Part shown: one piece after another, positions 18,511 through 26,417 of the stretch
Layout of the letters: every line of letters begins with the position of its first letter
How positions within the stretch are numbered: the stretch's first letter is position 1
Assembly (NCBI RefSeq): GCF_043099315.1
Contig: NZ_CP170746.1
Strand: one strand, 5' to 3'
Length of the DNA stretch: 64,000 bases
Source: Chlorogloeopsis fritschii
Lineage (GTDB): Bacteria > Cyanobacteriota > Cyanobacteriia > Cyanobacteriales > Nostocaceae
Position numbers and translations under genes: made by a program
The notes under the pieces: generated by a model
The model's input: only the letters and a program-made list of their open reading frames with translations
The model's database searches: none
Told to the model about the DNA's origin: nothing

Positions 18511-18549
18511 ATTAGGTAATTAAATTATTTAATAATTTAATTACCTAAT
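18511..18549 (-). terminator. AT-rich 17-bp perfect hairpin after the CTB precursor gene
   Basis: ATTAGGTAATTAAATTA (18511-18527) and its perfect complement TAATTTAATTACCTAAT (18533-18549) with a 5-nt loop, 32 bp past the stop of the minus-strand precursor gene. No long T-run follows, so it may act as an attenuator or RNA-stabilising 3' structure rather than a full terminator. Confidence 0.55.
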
Positions 18550-18580
18550 CTCAACTAATTATCTAGTTTCAAGTTAATAT

Positions 18581-18847
18581 CTAACCATAGATGGCTAGAT
18601 ATTCACTAGCGTTAGAGTATACGCTCTCGTCGATAGCGGTAAGCTTCTTGGTTGCATAAGATCCGCCTGGGCCAGCTACTACTGTTGCAGCGATGTCAGT
18701 TACTTTAAAGTTGCTGCTGAAGTTAGCGTACAGAGACTCTGAAATCTTGGGATAGTAATATCCGTAGTAGGAACCTCCAGCAACCATTTGCTGTTGTTCT
18801 TCGGTTACGTCAGCAAACAGTTCAGTTGCGAAATCTTGGTTAGACAT
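18581..18847 (-). CDS. CTB-type bacteriocin precursor with double-glycine leader (88 aa)
   Basis: The ATG at 18847 follows AAGGAG. The leader (ATELFADVTEEQQQMVAGG) is the classic double-glycine form seen in cyanobacterial CTB-family bacteriocin-like peptides. Cleavage after residue 25 would release about 63 residues beginning SYYGYYYPKISESLYANFSS. The core is rich in aromatic, Ser and Ala residues and has no Cys, so no lanthionine or disulfide chemistry. Probable substrate of the peptidase-ABC exporter in the same locus; toxic or signalling activity is not known. Confidence 0.82.
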   Translation of the reverse strand: MSNQDFATELFADVTEEQQQMVAGGSYYGYYYPKISESLYANFSSNFKVTDIAATVVAGPGGSYATKKLTAIDESVYSNASEYLAIYG

Positions 18848-19377
18848 AGTTTTAAACTCCTTCGTTTGTGTAATGATTGGTGTTGACTCTTTTTTCTAGT
18901 TGATTGCCTTTCGGCTGCTCAACTTCTTTGCTTGTTTCTTAAACATATACGGTTACCCATAGGTAAGTCATTTACACTTTCTGTAAACTTAGTTGCCAAA
19001 TTTAGAACTACAAATTGTAGGATTATACTTATGACATTTCCGAAAAATACATAACAAATCATATAAATATCTACCGAAAGGATGATTGACTAAAAACAAA
19101 AATTATCAATATATGATTTATTTAGATTGATTACAGAGAGCCATTGCAATCTGGCGCTCTTTTATACGTTTAAGCAAAACACAATCGCATACACTACTCT
19201 TCAATCTTCGATTTTTTCTTTACTATCTCACCAAAAGCACAGATACCCGACTTCGCTTGGAAGTCGGGTATTGTGACAGGACGCATTTTAAGTTTAATAG
19301 AGCTATTCTACTGAACTAATAGTTAATAACTAATACCTAATAGTCAATCACTAATCAAGTAAAAAATTATCTAATTA
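18848..19377. other. Promoter side of the CTB precursor gene, with one strong hairpin
   Basis: No gene seen. Contains the promoter and leader of the CTB precursor (long AT-rich stretch 18950-19140), the 12-bp perfect hairpin at 19243-19271, and heptamer-type repeats (AGTTAATAACTAATACC-like) at about 19318-19360. Confidence 0.55.
19243..19271 (-). terminator. Hairpin ATACCCGACTTC / GAAGTCGGGTAT
   Basis: Perfect 12-bp stem with loop GCTTG, 107 bp beyond the stop of the minus-strand 49-aa gene. The following minus-strand bases hold only a short T-run. The core (CCCGACTTC...GAAGTCGGG) is close to that of the hairpin at 20045-20072, so this may be a mobile hairpin repeat that doubles as terminator. 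Confidence 0.5.
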
Positions 19378-19527
19378 CTAGTCTTCAACAACCCATTTAG
19401 CAACTAAAATTTCACGCTGTCCCTTATATTCTTTTGTCCAAATCATAGAAAGTTTTGGTCGCTTAGTAACCACACTATTTGTCATAGAAGTTGATGTGCT
19501 GTTACTGTTGATTGTTAAGAGTTGCAT
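19378..19527 (-). CDS. Small protein of unknown function (49 aa)
   Basis: A longer frame exists, but the ATG at 19527 is preceded by CACAGGAGAAAAATA, a very good ribosome binding site. The product starts MQLLTINSNSTSTSM and ends with a conserved-looking basic/aromatic block (LSMIWTKEYKGQREILVAKW). I have an impression of similar short cyanobacterial proteins but cannot name the family. It has no double-glycine leader or membrane helix. It lies upstream of the precursor genes on the same strand, though the hairpin at 19243-19271 may separate transcripts. Confidence 0.55.
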   Translation of the reverse strand: MQLLTINSNSTSTSMTNSVVTKRPKLSMIWTKEYKGQREILVAKWVVED

Positions 19528-19913
19528 TATTTTTCTCCTGTGTGTGATTAATAATTTGAAACTAGCTGAAGTTTGAACGAGTTTTTTGAGATAATGATGA
19601 TTTTTTCTTGATAGAAGATACATCAATAAATTAATGGATAAGCAAGCTAGAAAATATTATATTTACAGCTTATGGAAATGATGAAATATTTAATTGTGAA
19701 GTATAACCATCTATATGAGATGAACAATGCGATCGCTTTCTGTAAAGCTGCTTAGTATTGACCCACTCATTTGTGCTTTAGAAGGATAAAGATAGATACA
19801 CAGTAAAATTGCAGTGTTCCGGATTTTATCTAAAAAATAAAAATAAATATTCTCAAGATTGACTAGAGTAGTATTATTAAAAAATATAAATTTAAGAAAT
19901 TGAAATTATTAGT

Positions 19914-20040
19914 TAAAAACAGGCGTTGCTGAATCGCGGTATGAATTTGATGTGTAGAGACGCGATATATCGCGTCTGGGCAGGGGTTTTGGCATTACGA
20001 AAAATTATTTTCATAGCCTAAATCAGCAACGCCTAAAAAC
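19914..20040. mobile_element. MITE-like element (113 bp) with target-site duplication
   Basis: Terminal inverted repeats GGCGTTGCTGA (19922 on) and TCAGCAACGCC (20023-20033) bound a 113-bp element. TAAAAAC is duplicated on both sides (19914-19920 and 20034-20040). The interior contains the perfect 20-bp palindrome AGACGCGATATATCGCGTCT. No coding capacity, so movement would need a transposase in trans. A second element with the same termini is at 37549-38029. Confidence 0.8.
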
Positions 20041-20044
20041 AATA

Positions 20045-20072
20045 TCCCCGACCTCTTCTAAGAAGTCGGGGA
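20045..20072 (-). terminator. Hairpin terminator after the lipocalin-like gene
   Basis: TCCCCGACCTCTTCT/AAGAAGTCGGGGA forms a strong stem with a tiny loop, 20 bp after the stop of the minus-strand lipocalin-like gene. It directly abuts the MITE-like element. Confidence 0.65.
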
Positions 20073-20091
20073 ACTGTATCTTTTAGTGTCA

Positions 20092-20565
20092 TTACGGCTC
20101 GACGCGTTCCCATATTAATTCAAAAACCTTGAGGACACCATTACTCATAGTTGGCAGTGTTTTTAACGTAACTCGATTTCCATCTAAAGTAAAAGTACGA
20201 ACTAGATCCGTACCTACCCGATTGGGAATAGATGCAACCTCTAGGTGATGGGTAACCGTATTTCCATTGAGCCTATATGTCCCTGCATATGCACTGAATG
20301 TAGCAAATGCTTGGGCGCGTTCTTTAATTGGTACAGAATACATATCTTCACTCAGTGGTGAGCGTATTTCCTCACTAAATGGTAGCCGATCGCTTCTTGA
20401 GAGAATGACCATCATCTGACCTTCAGGTGTATAGGTAATATAGCCTGTGGGATTTGGCCCGTATACATCAGGCTCAACAGTTCCGTCAGCAAGTGTAGCG
20501 ATCGCAGAAATTAGTTTCCAAGTCCCAAGCAAAGGGTTATTCTGAGTAAAAGAAAGACTAGACAT
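20092..20565 (-). CDS. Lipocalin-like domain protein
   Basis: The frame begins at 20610; ATG at 20565 after GGTGAG gives 157 residues beginning MSSLSFTQNNPLLGTWKLIS. The GTWKLIS start, GYITYTPEGQMMVILSRSDR, FSAYAGTYRLNGNTVTHHLE and the final WERVEP segment match the lipocalin-like family (PF13924-type), a small beta-barrel often encoded beside catabolic enzymes. It lies 93 bp downstream of the dioxygenase on the same strand and is probably cotranscribed. It may bind a small hydrophobic or aromatic compound or act as a cyclase/isomerase-like accessory; the ligand is unknown. Confidence 0.8.
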   Translation of the reverse strand: MSSLSFTQNNPLLGTWKLISAIATLADGTVEPDVYGPNPTGYITYTPEGQMMVILSRSDRLPFSEEIRSPLSEDMYSVPIKERAQAFATFSAYAGTYRLNGNTVTHHLEVASIPNRVGTDLVRTFTLDGNRVTLKTLPTMSNGVLKVFELIWERVEP

Positions 20566-20658
20566 AACTAACTCACCGCTATAGAGAGCGAACCGCACGA
20601 TCTGCAACATCGTGAATATTCAAGCAATTGGAGCTGAAAGCCTAGCTCACGCTATATT

Positions 20659-21579
20659 TTACACAACAGTTTTTAGAGAACTGGCTGTATTCTCCATTGC
20701 TCCTATCTCTTCAATAACCGGACTCAGAACAAAGTCGAACTCGACTGTATAAAACGGTTTGCTCTGATTGCGTGCCAACATTTCGTCGGGCGCTTCATGT
20801 TTTTGCAGTGTTATGATTGTGGAGGGGACTACCGCAAAAACCGTATCCGAAGAAATGTAGGGGTCATCATTCAAATATGTCTGTGTAGTCAGCACCTTAA
20901 AACCTGCTGCACTGAGCTTAAAATGGATATGTGCAGGTCTGTGAGTGTGCCGCCCCAACAGCCGCAGCACCTCGCCACACGGCCCGTTAGCTGGGATATC
21001 GTACCCAATCGGAACTACAGTCTCAAACGCATAATAGCCATCTGCATTACTCTTGAAGCATCCTCGGAAATTACCTTTTGGTTGATTTGGATCTTGGATA
21101 TCGTAAAAACCTTTTGAATTCGTCTGCCAAACATCAATGAGCGCATTGGCAATAGGGCTGCCGTTGACATCCAATATACGCCCTGACATAAAAAGTACAT
21201 CACCGCCCTCGTCAATTCCTAAGCGATCGCCTATCTGGCGCGGTGGTGCATCAGGTACGTACATTGGCCCTTCCAGAGTACTTTCTGTAACTGTGTTTTG
21301 GTTAGTGCGGTGTAGCAAATCCACCAATTCTGAAATTCCCAATAAATCTGTAAGCATAGTAATCTCTCCATCCGGCATATCACCAGAAGGACGAGCTACA
21401 CGAGTAAAGAAATCACGCCCCATCTGCAACTCTTGCTCAGTCAAATTAACCTCTTGTACAAAGGTGTGCAGATGTGTAACCAGGCTTGTGTAAATTTCGT
21501 AAAGTCGTGGATTTGTCTTGGCTTCATCGCCATGATTAATTACTGTCTGAGTAATGTTGTCGAGAGTAATAGGGTTCAT
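20659..21579 (-). CDS. Intradiol ring-cleavage dioxygenase (catechol/hydroxyquinol 1,2-dioxygenase-like)
   Basis: 306 residues, ATG preceded by AAAGGAG. The N-terminal helical dimerisation domain (about 1-100) is followed by the LEGPMYVPDAPP segment and the beta-sandwich catalytic domain. Non-heme Fe(III) ligands are visible: Tyr in GFYDIQ, Tyr in PIGYDIP, and the two His of HRPAHIHF. The enzyme would cleave a catechol-type ring between its hydroxyl groups to a muconate. No muconate pathway genes follow, only a lipocalin-like gene, so this may serve detoxification or natural product turnover. A MocR-type operator copy lies about 130 bp upstream. Confidence 0.9.
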   Translation of the reverse strand: MNPITLDNITQTVINHGDEAKTNPRLYEIYTSLVTHLHTFVQEVNLTEQELQMGRDFFTRVARPSGDMPDGEITMLTDLLGISELVDLLHRTNQNTVTESTLEGPMYVPDAPPRQIGDRLGIDEGGDVLFMSGRILDVNGSPIANALIDVWQTNSKGFYDIQDPNQPKGNFRGCFKSNADGYYAFETVVPIGYDIPANGPCGEVLRLLGRHTHRPAHIHFKLSAAGFKVLTTQTYLNDDPYISSDTVFAVVPSTIITLQKHEAPDEMLARNQSKPFYTVEFDFVLSPVIEEIGAMENTASSLKTVV

Positions 21580-21706
21580 GACTTAACTCCTTTGGTGACA
21601 AGCTTTGTTGAACAGAGAAGTGCTTTTGTGTTTCTGTATTTCCTTTTAATCTTCAATTCTCTTCAATTCATATCTTCACGATAGAACTGGCTGATGATAA
21701 ATAAAA

Positions 21707-21738
21707 GCGCCAATTATTGTTTAATCAATGGTGCCATT
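21707..21738. promoter_or_regulatory. MocR operator-like block, copy 2
   Basis: GCGCCAAT (21707-21714) and GTGCCATT (21731-21738) are direct repeats 24 bp apart, start to start. Similarity to the 23415 copy extends over about 50 bp (AATAAAAGCGCCAATTATTG and onward). It lies upstream of the minus-strand dioxygenase gene. Confidence 0.7.
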
Positions 21739-21856
21739 TTGGATTTTGCGTTCTGATGTAGTGAAAAGAAAAATCAAGCGATCGCTTCTAGGGATGGAAA
21801 CAAGAGGACAAAAAGACAAGGGGCAGGTACTTTTCCCAGTCCCCAGTACCGAGTCC

Positions 21857-23218
21857 CTAGTACCCAGAAGCAGCTACCTCACCGCAAAATTTCAGCTTGA
21901 CTCCACTCTTTGGTGCGAGGGTAATACCTCTGCGTTGTGGTTGTTCTGGTCGAGGATCAACCAACGATAGTTGATAGCGTGACACAATAGTTGCTAAAAC
22001 AAGCTTAATTTCAAACGGAGCCAAAGCATCGCCAATACAGCGACGAACACCACCGCCAAATGGCATAAATTCATAGGGAGAAAATTGACGCTTAAGAAAG
22101 CGTTCGGGCAAAAACTGCTGATTTTGCGGGTATAAATCCTCACGTTGATGCAAAAGATAAATGCAACCCATTACTATTGCCCCAGGTTCTAAAGTATATC
22201 CGAGAAGTTCAGTTGGTTCTTGCACGACTCTAGGGAATGTAAGCATCGCTACAGGGTGAATTCGTAAAGTTTCATTGCAAACGGCAGTCAGATAAGGTAG
22301 TTGAACAATGCTCATCGGGCTGGGAGAATCACCAAGGGTATTTAGTTCTTGGAGTAGTTTTTCGTGTACTTCTGGTAGACGATGAATCCAATACAAACCC
22401 CAAGCCATTGCCGATGCCGTGGTTTCTTGTCCAGCCAACAGCAATGTCATCATTTCATCGCGCAACTCGCGATCGCTCATCGATTCGCCTTGTTCATCCT
22501 TTGCTGCCATAAGTAAGGAAAGAATATCGATGCGGTTGAGATCGCCTTGCAACCGACGTTCTGCAATTTCTGCGTAGAGTAATTCATCAATTTGCTGCCT
22601 GAGGCGTACAAACTTTCCCCAAGGACTCCAAACACCCAAATCTTTTTGTAAAAAAGAGAAATAAAGAAAGCTAGACGTAAAAGGAGACTGAAATAAATCC
22701 GTAATCAACATCAGCAAGTGCTTAAGTTGTTGGTAACGTTCTCCCTCAGATAAACCGAAAACAGCTTGTAAAATTACCTCCAGAGAAATCTGCTGCATCG
22801 CAGTTCTAGCTAAAAAAAACCGATCATGTGGTAACTGGCTAAAGATTTTTTCGACTAGATCGCAAATAAGTTTGCCGTAAGCTTTCATACGATCGCCATG
22901 AAAAGGAGGCATCAACAGTTGCCGCCGTCGTTTGTGGCGTTCTCTCTCCAGCATGATAACTGAAAAGTTCCCAATTAAAGGCTCCAAGGTTTTATTCGGC
23001 TCACCTAGAGCGGCAAACTTCTTTCTATCGTTGGTTAAAATTTCTTGAAGTGCTTTGGGATGCTGTACAAATACCACCGTATCTCCAAAACCCACGATTT
23101 CAGCCGTGAATAAATCGGGATATTTTTGAGTGGCGCTTTCCATATATCCTATGGGATCGGCAACCCAATGAAGTTTTTGGAGAAAAGAGGGAGTGTTGAG
23201 AGTATTAGGTAGTTGCAT
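21857..23218 (-). CDS. Cytochrome P450 (CYP110-like)
   Basis: 453 residues, full length. Seen: the I-helix oxygen-activation motif LLAGQETTASAMAWGL, the K-helix ExxR in NETLRIHPV, the PERFL meander, and the heme loop FMPFGGGVRRCIGDALAPFE with the axial Cys. The N-terminus (LPNTLNTPSFLQKLHWVADP) resembles cyanobacterial CYP110 proteins, which hydroxylate fatty acids and terpenes; this subfamily label is from memory. No ferredoxin or reductase gene is adjacent. It is divergent from the MocR regulator with the operator-like block between them, so both may be controlled by it. Confidence 0.92.
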   Translation of the reverse strand: MQLPNTLNTPSFLQKLHWVADPIGYMESATQKYPDLFTAEIVGFGDTVVFVQHPKALQEILTNDRKKFAALGEPNKTLEPLIGNFSVIMLERERHKRRRQLLMPPFHGDRMKAYGKLICDLVEKIFSQLPHDRFFLARTAMQQISLEVILQAVFGLSEGERYQQLKHLLMLITDLFQSPFTSSFLYFSFLQKDLGVWSPWGKFVRLRQQIDELLYAEIAERRLQGDLNRIDILSLLMAAKDEQGESMSDRELRDEMMTLLLAGQETTASAMAWGLYWIHRLPEVHEKLLQELNTLGDSPSPMSIVQLPYLTAVCNETLRIHPVAMLTFPRVVQEPTELLGYTLEPGAIVMGCIYLLHQREDLYPQNQQFLPERFLKRQFSPYEFMPFGGGVRRCIGDALAPFEIKLVLATIVSRYQLSLVDPRPEQPQRRGITLAPKSGVKLKFCGEVAASGY

Positions 23219-23389
23219 ATGAAGGCAAGGGAATAGGGAAGGAATACAGCGATTTCAGTCGTGTTGAAAAATGGTTAGATATTTATGTATGAGTATTTAA
23301 ACAAAACTGTGGGGGCGATCGCTCTTTTGCAATCCTAGAGTTTAGCGGCAATGAGGCTAGTAACTAAATTTTTGTCTCTGTAATCAGCT

Positions 23390-23395
23390 TATAAT
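23390..23395 (+). promoter_or_regulatory. Possible -10 element (TATAAT)
   Basis: A consensus TATAAT within CAGCTTATAATGCTAT, 90 bp before the MocR start codon and just upstream of the operator block. If used, transcription would start at about 23402, placing the operator in or at the start of the transcript, suited to autorepression. Confidence 0.45.
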
Positions 23396-23414
23396 GCTAT
23401 TAGTTTGAATAAAA

Positions 23415-23446
23415 GTGCCAATTATTGTGTAATTAATGGTGCCATT
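23415..23446. promoter_or_regulatory. MocR operator-like block, copy 1
   Basis: GTGCCAAT (23415-23422) and GTGCCATT (23439-23446), direct repeats 24 bp apart, lie between the divergent P450 and MocR genes. The same arrangement with near-identical flanks occurs at 21707-21738. MocR/PdxR regulators are known to bind direct repeats near their own promoters. Confidence 0.7.
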
Positions 23447-23484
23447 GTGGTGTTTCGCGCTCTTAACTGGTAATTGGAGAATTT

Positions 23485-25062
23485 ATGGCGAACCAAGTAA
23501 AGTCTGGCATCACAAATATATTTGAACTTCAGCCTCAAGACTCTACACCACTATATCGCCAATTGTATGAGCGCCTGCGCTTGGCTATCCTGACAGAACA
23601 ACTGACAGCCGGAGTGCAACTTCCCTCCACACGCTCTCTGGCAAGCGAGTTAGGAGTTTCTCGGAACACAGTTCTGCTTGCTTACGATCAATTACTAGCA
23701 GAAGGCTATATAGAGGGCAAAGTGGGAAGTGGAACCACTGTAGCTCAAGTTCTACCCGAAAGTTTGCTTTCCACTTCCAATAATAAATCTAAACCCCAAT
23801 TTGAGTATCAGCAGTCCAGTCAAAAAAGGCTCTCACATCGAGGTAGAGCCTTAGCACAAACTCCCTTAATTCCGAAGCCATTGCAAACTTTACAAGGAAA
23901 ACAACAACGGATATTTCGGGCGGGGATTTCTGCAGTTGATGCTTTTCCCCATGAACTATGGTCACAACTAATTGCGCGTCGAGCCAGGAACTCGCTGCAA
24001 AACTTGCTCACCGATCGCGAGCTTAGAGGATATCTCCCATTGCGCGAAGCAATAGCAGCTCATATTGTTGTAGCACGCGGAGTTCGTTGCACACCGGATC
24101 AGATAATTGTGGTTGCAGGTTTCCAAGGAGGATTTGACTTGGCAGCGCGAGTGCTGCTCGATCCAGGCGATCCTGTTTGGATGGAAGATCCTGGTTATTT
24201 GGGCGCTCGTGGTGCTCTGATTGGAGCAGGAGCTAACCTTATACCAGTGCCAGTCGATACAGAAGGACTTGATGTTACTGCTGGCATGGCAAAGTGTCCA
24301 CAGGCACGTCTAGTCTACGTGACACCTTCACACCAATTTCCGCTTGGCGTAACTATGAGTCTTGCACGGCGGTTGGCGCTACTGGAGTGGGCAAATCAAA
24401 ATGGTGCTTGGGTACTTGAAGATGATTACGATAGCGAGTATCGCTTTGTCGGGCGTCCGTTAACCGCATTGCAAGGAATTGACAGTAGCGACTGTGTAAT
24501 TTACTTTGGCACCTTTAGCAAAGTACTTTTTCCCGCTTTGCGTCTGGGCTATCTTGTTGTGCCACCTGATTTAGTAGAAGCTTTTATTGCCGCCCGTCAC
24601 TTTATTGGCACCCGCGTACCAACACTTGAGCAAGCTGTACTTGCCGACTTTATGAACGAAGGACACTTCAATCGCCATATCCGGCGGATGCGATCGCTTT
24701 ATGCAGAGCGCCGAGTCACTTTAGTTGCAGCACTGAAGCGTGAACTAGAGTTTGAAATTTACGCTCCCGAAACGGGAATGCATATTGTGTTGTGGCTACC
24801 GCCAGGAATGAATGACAAATTAGCATCACAGCAAGCTGCGGTGGTTGGGATTGACGCCATGCCATTGTCATTATTTAGCATGACACAGACAAGGGCTGGG
24901 CTGCTACTCGGCTATGCTGCTGTAGACGTTCATCAAATCCACGACGGAGTACAAAGACTGGCAACGGCTTTAAGAGCAATTCAAATACTAAGGCTCACCT
25001 GCTGCCCACTGGCTAAGAAAAGTAGGTGTACAACGATGTGCGATCGCCTCTGCCAATCTTAA
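23485..25062 (+). CDS. MocR-family regulator (GntR DNA-binding domain plus aminotransferase-like domain)
   Basis: ATG after GGAG; 525 residues. Residues about 15-80 are a GntR winged helix (PLYRQLYERLRLAILTEQL; LPSTRSLASELGVSRNTVLL). A linker leads to a fold-type I PLP domain (about 130-500) with LEDDYDSEYRF and the PLP-lysine in GTFSKVLFPALRLGY. MocR proteins bind PLP or PLP-amino-acid adducts and control nearby genes. It is divergent from the P450 gene. The last ~25 residues (Cys/Arg-rich) overlap the antisense flavoenzyme by 75 bp and do not look like a native MocR C-terminus, so the original stop may have been lost. Confidence 0.9.
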   Translation: MANQVKSGITNIFELQPQDSTPLYRQLYERLRLAILTEQLTAGVQLPSTRSLASELGVSRNTVLLAYDQLLAEGYIEGKVGSGTTVAQVLPESLLSTSNNKSKPQFEYQQSSQKRLSHRGRALAQTPLIPKPLQTLQGKQQRIFRAGISAVDAFPHELWSQLIARRARNSLQNLLTDRELRGYLPLREAIAAHIVVARGVRCTPDQIIVVAGFQGGFDLAARVLLDPGDPVWMEDPGYLGARGALIGAGANLIPVPVDTEGLDVTAGMAKCPQARLVYVTPSHQFPLGVTMSLARRLALLEWANQNGAWVLEDDYDSEYRFVGRPLTALQGIDSSDCVIYFGTFSKVLFPALRLGYLVVPPDLVEAFIAARHFIGTRVPTLEQAVLADFMNEGHFNRHIRRMRSLYAERRVTLVAALKRELEFEIYAPETGMHIVLWLPPGMNDKLASQQAAVVGIDAMPLSLFSMTQTRAGLLLGYAAVDVHQIHDGVQRLATALRAIQILRLTCCPLAKKSRCTTMCDRLCQS

Positions 25063-26085
25063 GCCCAGCAAGGGGCCAAACTTAAAGCCATGACCGGAAA
25101 AACCAGACATTACCCAAGAATTACCCAACGGTTCCACAATAAAGTGTTCTTCGGGAGCTACAGTATAAAAACAAGTGCAGGCGCTTTTTAATTGGTAGCG
25201 GTTAAAGTCTTTAATTCGTCGTTCCAGCTGCTTGTATATCTGTTGTGCTTCAGCTTCACCAGCAGTGCGATCGCGATCGGGATTACCAGTTAACGTAAAG
25301 CGATGATCGCCAATTTTCAGATCTGTTCCCAGTACGGGCGGTACAAGATAAAAGCCACATTCGGGATCGATGTCGAGAATCATTGGTGCATTGAGCCATT
25401 GAGCTTTTGTCTCGACAGGCGGCTCAACATAAACTACTACCTGACGCGACGGTGTGACACGCTTGCCGAAATCTGGCAGCAGACGTGTAACCCAAGCACC
25501 AGCAGCAATTACCAATGTATCAGCATCGGCGATCGCTCCTGCTAACACAATTCGAGAGCGATCAGGATCGATGTCACGTACCTGCGTCTGGGTATGTAAA
25601 ATTACACCTTTGTGAGACAAATATTCTGCCATCGCTGCAATAATCTTTTCAGCCAGCAGAACATCGCCACTATCGAGATAGAAAGCACTCTCAACTCCAT
25701 CAGCCATAAGGAGTGGGAAAGCCGCTTGCAGTTGTTCGGCATTAAGCCAGCGCACACCGATACCCAGTTGTTCAAGAGTTGTTGCTGAATCGGATGCCCA
25801 ACTCTCGGTTGCTGATGCTAGTACTAAAGTTCCAGTAGGTGCATAAAGCTGTTTGCCAATATCCGCCCATAGCTGTTCCCATGCTCGATAGGCATCAAAA
25901 ACCATGCGAGTATAACCCAACTTCCTACCGTAGGGAAAGCGAATTAGACGATGTTGATCTACCGATGAGCCAAGCGAATTTGGAAGCGTTCCTTGCTCGT
26001 ACACAGTCACTTGATGCCCCTCACGGCAGAGCGCCCAAGCCGCAGATAATCCGATGATGCCAGCACCCACAACCGTTACTTTCAT
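24988..26085 (-). CDS. FAD-dependent amine oxidase, monomeric sarcosine oxidase-like
   Basis: The frame opens at TTG 26109; ATG at 26085 gives MKVTVVGAGIIGLSAAWAL, a proper dinucleotide-binding start (365 residues). The sarcosine oxidase/N-methyltryptophan oxidase pattern is clear: GSSVDQHRLIRFPYG, the VIAAGAWVTRLLP segment, and ACTCFYTVAPEEHFIVEPLG, whose Cys aligns with the Cys that holds FAD covalently in monomeric sarcosine oxidase. GFSGHGFKFGPLLGLRLAEA is near the end. It would oxidise a secondary amine or amino acid to an imine plus H2O2. It starts 20 bp after a zinc-ribbon gene and overlaps the MocR 3' end. Confidence 0.88.
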   Translation of the reverse strand: MKVTVVGAGIIGLSAAWALCREGHQVTVYEQGTLPNSLGSSVDQHRLIRFPYGRKLGYTRMVFDAYRAWEQLWADIGKQLYAPTGTLVLASATESWASDSATTLEQLGIGVRWLNAEQLQAAFPLLMADGVESAFYLDSGDVLLAEKIIAAMAEYLSHKGVILHTQTQVRDIDPDRSRIVLAGAIADADTLVIAAGAWVTRLLPDFGKRVTPSRQVVVYVEPPVETKAQWLNAPMILDIDPECGFYLVPPVLGTDLKIGDHRFTLTGNPDRDRTAGEAEAQQIYKQLERRIKDFNRYQLKSACTCFYTVAPEEHFIVEPLGNSWVMSGFSGHGFKFGPLLGLRLAEAIAHRCTPTFLSQWAAGEP

Positions 26086-26105
26086 AGACGCACCCTGCTC
26101 AGAGT

Positions 26106-26309
26106 TCAATCATCTGGAAACTGCCAGCACGAGATATGTTCAACATCTTTGCTACCGCATTGAGTGCAAACTGCCTTCGTAGAAGAATCTACCCACTCGT
26201 AGCCGCAACTGCGACAGTGGCAGAAAATATTGTTGCGATTAGCCGTTTGAATGCCTGAGTGCCACTCACGCAATTGGGAGTAGTCTGAGAAAGGAAAAGA
26301 GTCTGACAT
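26106..26309 (-). CDS. Small zinc-ribbon protein (67 aa)
   Basis: Contains FCHCRSCGYEWVD and, after a 13-residue spacer, AVCTQCGSKDVE, giving two Cys pairs for one zinc, the layout of a rubredoxin-like or transcription-factor-like zinc ribbon. Start ATG at 26309 has no strong ribosome binding site. It is directly upstream of the sarcosine-oxidase-like gene, so cotranscription and translational coupling are likely. Function unknown; could be a regulator or a cofactor/protein-contact subunit. Confidence 0.65.
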   Translation of the reverse strand: MSDSFPFSDYSQLREWHSGIQTANRNNIFCHCRSCGYEWVDSSTKAVCTQCGSKDVEHISCWQFPDD

Positions 26310-26417
26310 TTTATTGTATACAATTTGGAAATTTACCTTTAGAGAAGATTCTAAATTGCTATTTTCGCTTTCGCTACTAACAGTCCAAATTGTGTACCTA
26401 ATTTAATTAGCTCATTT

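Noticed and set aside
21728..21970. 80-codon plus-strand frame starting in the operator-like block
   Set aside because: It runs antisense into the P450 gene and crosses low-complexity sequence; a chance frame.
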